A stretch of 64,000 bases of DNA from Prevotella sp. (GTDB taxonomy: Bacteria > Bacteroidota > Bacteroidia > Bacteroidales > Bacteroidaceae), in assembly GCA_017524385.1 (NCBI GenBank), contig JAFWSS010000258.1:40627-104626 (forward strand), read 5' to 3'. Shown here piece after piece: positions 62,201 through 64,000 of this stretch. The position numbers and the translations under genes were made by a program. The notes below the pieces were generated by a model. It saw nothing but the letters and a program-made list of their open reading frames with translations. It did not search any database and was not told the origin of the DNA. Each line of letters opens with the position of its first letter. Positions within the stretch are counted from its first letter, which is position 1.

Positions 62201-62823
62201 TCGTTGAGCAGGTCTTTCAGTTGCATGGCGGCGTCATACACCTTGCAGTAGTCAAAGTAGGCATCTCCGGCAGCCTCCGGCACCAGTTTCCAGTTGATGA
62301 TGGCTCCCCCGTCGGCGGTGTTGTTGGCCGTCAGCACGGTGTTGTCGGGATTCTCAGTACGGTTGAGACCCACAAACATTGTGTTGTTGTTGGCGTTGGG
62401 GTTCTCAGCTGAGGGTGAGAAGCGGTAGGTCTTGTTGCCCATGGAAGTGATTTCCCACAAGTAGTCGGCCTGGCCGTCGTAGTCAACATACATGTCGATA
62501 CCATTGTCTACAAACCACCACATGAGCCATTTGTTCTTGCTCGTACAGTAATCAGTCAGGGTGTAGACTCCGGTTTTGCCCTCAACGGGGTCGATTCTCA
62601 CTTTCAAACCAGTCGGGCCAGCACTGGCTTGAGTGCCCCAGGCATTGCCTTGGGTGAAAAAGAGCTCACAATCGGGGAGATAGAAGTAGTAGATGGCTCC
62701 TTCCTCCATGTTTGCGAATTCCGAGACAGACGGTGCAGCCCACACGTTGCTGTTCACGGCTCTTGCAGCAGTGCTACCCAATAGCAACACCGCAATTAAA
62801 ACAAGTAGTTTTGCAATTTTCAT
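59236..62823 (-). CDS. Large secreted protein with three repeated modules and C-terminal dockerin
   Basis: 1195 residues with a signal peptide (IAKLLVLIAVLLLGSTAARA). Three related modules lie at about 264-452, 595-792 and 938-1133. Each begins with a VxxTxLxxNPxF/Y...GW segment, passes through GVYxxxxxxFYRxG, and ends with WSIFDDFSLTYYG, WAIWDNFKITYCG or WTIWDNWQLFYLG. This looks like a galactose-binding-like (carbohydrate-binding) beta-sandwich. Helical linkers (EEINAAIAATKEAIEARKQE and similar) separate them. The last 60 residues are a type I dockerin with two calcium loops: DANGDGKVNITDVAIIVDYL and ADMNGDGDVNITDVSTIVNM. No catalytic domain is apparent. It is probably surface-bound and glycan-binding. 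Confidence 0.82.
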   Translation of the reverse strand: MKIAKLLVLIAVLLLGSTAARAVNSNVWAAPSVSEFANMEEGAIYYFYLPDCELFFTQGNAWGTQASAGPTGLKVRIDPVEGKTGVYTLTDYCTSKNKWLMWWFVDNGIDMYVDYDGQADYLWEITSMGNKTYRFSPSAENPNANNNTMFVGLNRTENPDNTVLTANNTADGGAIINWKLVPEAAGDAYFDYCKVYDAAMQLKDLLNEAEAINANVADQIAVYNNTSSTLEEINAAIAATKEAIEARKQEIAQENYANATASNPVDVTSLFIQNPTFLNNNYDGWAGSGFGGYNPKENAERYNMTYDTYQNLEGLREGVYKFSANAFYRAGNAQPAYDNYKAENKESKYAKLYATSTDGDAESSILSPFSASLVSQMSTGTWSSATDAEANMTFWIPNNMVAADEFFKAGHCNDNDVYIYVSDGNLKVGARKGTTIEGDWSIFDDFSLTYYGKGSDAITLLRTAYLDNLEALDLTDVVYTKSYLTAYSTGVSSLRSANTVAKIYSAMEAIKTAKANLETNIDLWKQLAELRDQALEAANATDYQASYRNKCKTWANTDYPSLVNARALTNEQLEAEIAKVQALIDDVYHHPGADEVDMTNLMVNPGFEDGTNGWTRDAANGGNVALGGNAANHCFEAWNNSKFDIYQIINNAPKGVYEISVQGFYRYGRNNYNAYLNGESYTTKEGCPVFVYLNSNATPFTNVYGDPVQITDASFYGSGYEKQTLGDGTVLYFPNTMDNAAVAFTNGMYTQSAYGLVANDGDPMRIGVKGCTNQLGDSWAIWDNFKITYCGFKADVVKPVLEQAIAEAEASLNSPIGSDVVANLQAAINQGKAVVNGTNGEAMFQALTALYDLKDAVNESKTLFATLTAANEELAAAIPGAVASSDIVSEANTLNSTITNGIANHSYANSDVEGLIQDIYTMIHRLGIPQNMDDATAANPVECTTIIINPAYDNGNDNGWTGNAAVNGTSLNAEKFNTTFNYYQELSGLPAGTYRVVVQGFYRAGLADNDYNTFIEAPAENNNAVLYATVGEKTTSSSLKRLASEAQTVESLSEGWVWASEANLLAVPNSMVAAGTAFNTYKAEGTERLYAGNTVEAVVGSDGKLTIGLKKDVQIENDWTIWDNWQLFYLGKSDVILGDANGDGKVNITDVAIIVDYLLNGSTEYIIMTNADMNGDGDVNITDVSTIVNMILNQN

Positions 62824-62902
62824 AAAGGTAAAATATAAAGTTAATAAATGTCCTGCAACCCTGTTGACAGGTGCGAAATAATAGGCTTAGGCTAATTTCC
62901 GA

Positions 62903-62910
62903 CAAATTTA
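62903..62910 (-). promoter_or_regulatory. Possible promoter -7 box of the dockerin gene
   Basis: On the minus strand TAAATTTG (62910 to 62903) fits TAnnTTTG; the -33 box is not clear. It is 80 bp ahead of the ATG. Confidence 0.45.
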
Positions 62911-63045
62911 CGAAAAATTTTCATATTGCAATGCTAAAAACAAAAAAAAATCAAAAACAGGGGTGCTTTTTCTTTATTTTGTGCTAAAAGTATTACACAT
63001 TGCCATGTTTTCCATAAATGTTTTTTTTCGCACGCACCTTTTATC

Positions 63046-63435
63046 CTATAACCATCTGTATTTGATAATAACCTGCTTGAAAATGGGGATGTCGGAAACG
63101 GATGCGAACAACTTCATGCATGCACGGAACTTGATGACGTCAGAACCGAAAAGGCCATAGACATCATGGTTCATTGTCGCTTCGGTTGCTTCGACCAACC
63201 TCTCTCTGAGGACGGGATGTTCAATATAGGCATAGGCTTCTTCCCTGCCATTGATTCCATAGAATTCTGAGAGATAAGAGTGCCCCAATCCCTTCAATTG
63301 GGGAAAGACATACCACATCCAATGAGTGCGCTTATGACCATTGCGAATTTCTTGAAGGGCTGTCTCATAGGTACTCATATCGTCATAAATCCCCCCTGAG
63401 TTTTGTGCGTTAAGGTAGCGTTGTAGATAAAACAT
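63046..63435 (-). CDS. DUF1810 family protein, shortened at the C-terminus
   Basis: 129 residues. FYLQRYLNAQNSGGIYDDM, then YETALQEIRNGHKRTHWMWY, VFPQLKGLGHSYLSEFYGIN and AYAYIEHPVLRERLVEATEA are the DUF1810 blocks. The family usually runs about 10-15 residues further, with an F...G/D..TL end; here the chain ends at FKQVIIKYRWL, so a small 3' truncation or frameshift is likely. The biochemical function of DUF1810 proteins is not settled. The gene stands alone between the dockerin gene and a repeat-rich stretch. Confidence 0.8.
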   Translation of the reverse strand: MFYLQRYLNAQNSGGIYDDMSTYETALQEIRNGHKRTHWMWYVFPQLKGLGHSYLSEFYGINGREEAYAYIEHPVLRERLVEATEATMNHDVYGLFGSDVIKFRACMKLFASVSDIPIFKQVIIKYRWL

Positions 63436-63535
63436 CTCTTAAAAGAATTTTATTTGTTTGTTCGTTTCTAAGACGTTTGATGATTGGGAATTATATCAAT
63501 AACAACATCGAATTAAGATATTTTAACCGGATCAG

Positions 63536-63605
63536 GGGGACGGTTCTCGTGATCCATTTTTCGCAGAATGGATTATGGGGACGGTTCTCGTGATCCATTT
63601 TTCGC
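63536..63605. repeat. REP-like direct repeat with hairpin
   Basis: A 29-bp sequence beginning GGGGACGGTTCTCGTGATCC occurs at 63536-63564 and again at 63577-63605, period 41 bp. The first copy continues into ATCCATT...AATGGAT, a 7-bp hairpin. The layout resembles REP sequences mobilised by Y1 (RAYT) transposases; no transposase gene is in the window. Confidence 0.7.
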
Positions 63606-63708
63606 CGAATATTTGTGCTTTTCTGAGAGATGTTTTAATTTTACATCCAGTCAGCCAATTTTTTGCTATTCCATGGACAACTACCACATCCTTGATGTCG
63701 ACAGCCGG

Positions 63709-63770
63709 GAGTATAAATCGGACAAACCTCAAAGATTGAAAATTGAAAATTGGCCTTTTGGCGTTCGGGT
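63709..63770 (+). repeat. Long direct repeat, copy 1
   Basis: GAGTATAAATCGGACAAAC, an ATTGAAAATTG array, then GGCCTTTTGGCGTTCGGGTG. Copy 2 at 63924-64000 differs by few bases, apart from two more array units. Confidence 0.85.
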
Positions 63771-63818
63771 GGGCACAGGACCCGCCCCATAGGGAGATTT
63801 CAACCACGCCAAAAGGCC
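63752..63818. repeat. 12-bp inverted repeat
   Basis: GGCCTTTTGGCG (63752-63763) and its exact complement CGCCAAAAGGCC (63807-63818) bound 43 bp. They may mark the two ends of a small non-coding element. Confidence 0.7.
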
Positions 63819-63923
63819 TGTTGCGACTGTAGGGACTTGCTTTATGCATGTCCGTACCAAAAGCCAAGAATTAGTCTAAAATTTTGAACTAATTCTTAGG
63901 CAAACCAAGCTGTAAACGGATGA

Positions 63924-64000
63924 GAGTATAAATCGGATAAACTTCAAAGATTGAAGATTGAAAATTGAAGATTGAAAATTGGCCTTTTGGCGTTCGGGTG
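63924..64000 (+). repeat. Long direct repeat, copy 2 (cut by window end)
   Basis: It matches 63709-63770 at both ends, with a longer ATTGAAGATTG array between (four units rather than two). It continues beyond the window. Confidence 0.85.

Larger units (their letters stand above)
63436..64000. other. Repeat-rich non-coding end of the window
   Basis: No credible gene. The region has a 29-bp direct repeat with hairpin potential (63536-63605), two copies of a longer element (63709-63770 and 63924-64000), ATTGAAGATTG arrays inside them and a 12-bp inverted repeat (63752-63818). The second long copy runs off the window. Confidence 0.7.

Noticed and set aside
59236-62823. Part of a cellulosome
   Set aside because: A dockerin is present, but no scaffoldin, cohesin or plant cell wall hydrolase is in the window; a cellulosome claim would go beyond the evidence.

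Overview
The window reads as chromosomal DNA of a Bacteroidales bacterium, most likely Prevotellaceae. The evidence is the repeated Bacteroidetes-type promoter (TTTG, about 20 bp, then TAnnTTTG), Bacteroidetes family types (DUF3857 proteins, TPR/AraC membrane regulators, a secreted protein ending in GVNIIKK...KVIVK), scarce Shine-Dalgarno sequences, and many ATGA stop/start overlaps. No rRNA, tRNA, CRISPR array, insertion sequence or phage gene was seen.

Region 1 (1-30.2 kb) is a large surface-polysaccharide locus. It opens with the tail of an SGNH-hydrolase-like gene, a phosphoethanolamine-transferase-type membrane enzyme and three glycosyltransferases (GT2, GT4, GT4). A two-gene module on the opposite strand follows (CapA-like protein and a sugar-transfer-type ATP-grasp enzyme). 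From a promoter near 8.42 kb and a long structured leader, one apparent co-directional unit then runs to a 16-bp-stem terminator at 32.13 kb. It holds a Wzy-type polymerase/ligase, a GT4, an alpha-1,2-fucosyltransferase (GT11), a PLP aminotransferase and a PglC-type phosphoglycosyl transferase that probably starts the repeat unit, a nucleotidyltransferase-fold protein, the GDP-mannose to GDP-fucose set (manC, gmd, fcl), and a Wzx flippase. An ATP-grasp/GNAT/ATP-grasp cassette, UDP-galactopyranose mutase, GtrA, a polyprenyl-phosphate-type GT2, a GT-C membrane transferase, a secreted GH65-like glycosidase, LicD and a UPF1-like helicase complete it. The predicted product is a fucose- and galactofuranose-containing polymer made on undecaprenyl phosphate, with likely non-sugar (possibly amino-acid-like) decorations.

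Region 2 (32.3-39.7 kb) has a compact partner-switching signalling operon on the minus strand: a sensor with PP2C phosphatase and RsbW-like kinase domains in one chain, a STAS protein and an AraC-type DNA-binding protein. It also holds a membrane acyltransferase divergent from argS, and a ribonuclease H gene embedded in a compound intergenic repeat.

Region 3 (39.9-46.0 kb) contains a DUF3857/transglutaminase-like exported protein, a TPR/transmembrane/AraC regulator and a large secreted protein with a C-terminal sorting-like tail. Region 4 (46.2-51.5 kb) is a second sugar cluster: a GT2, a GT4, a decayed GT4 pseudogene and a full GDP-D-glycero-D-manno-heptose pathway in three genes, the last a fusion of guanylyltransferase and phosphatase.

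Region 5 (51.7-64 kb) contains bifunctional PutA, HrpB helicase with an MBL-fold hydrolase, a 1195-residue secreted protein with three repeated modules and a C-terminal dockerin, a DUF1810 protein, and a repeat-rich end. Intergenic DNA across the window carries ATTGAAGATTG-type arrays, CTTTAACTCC arrays and REP-like palindromes. All function calls come from reading translated sequence; no database search was run.
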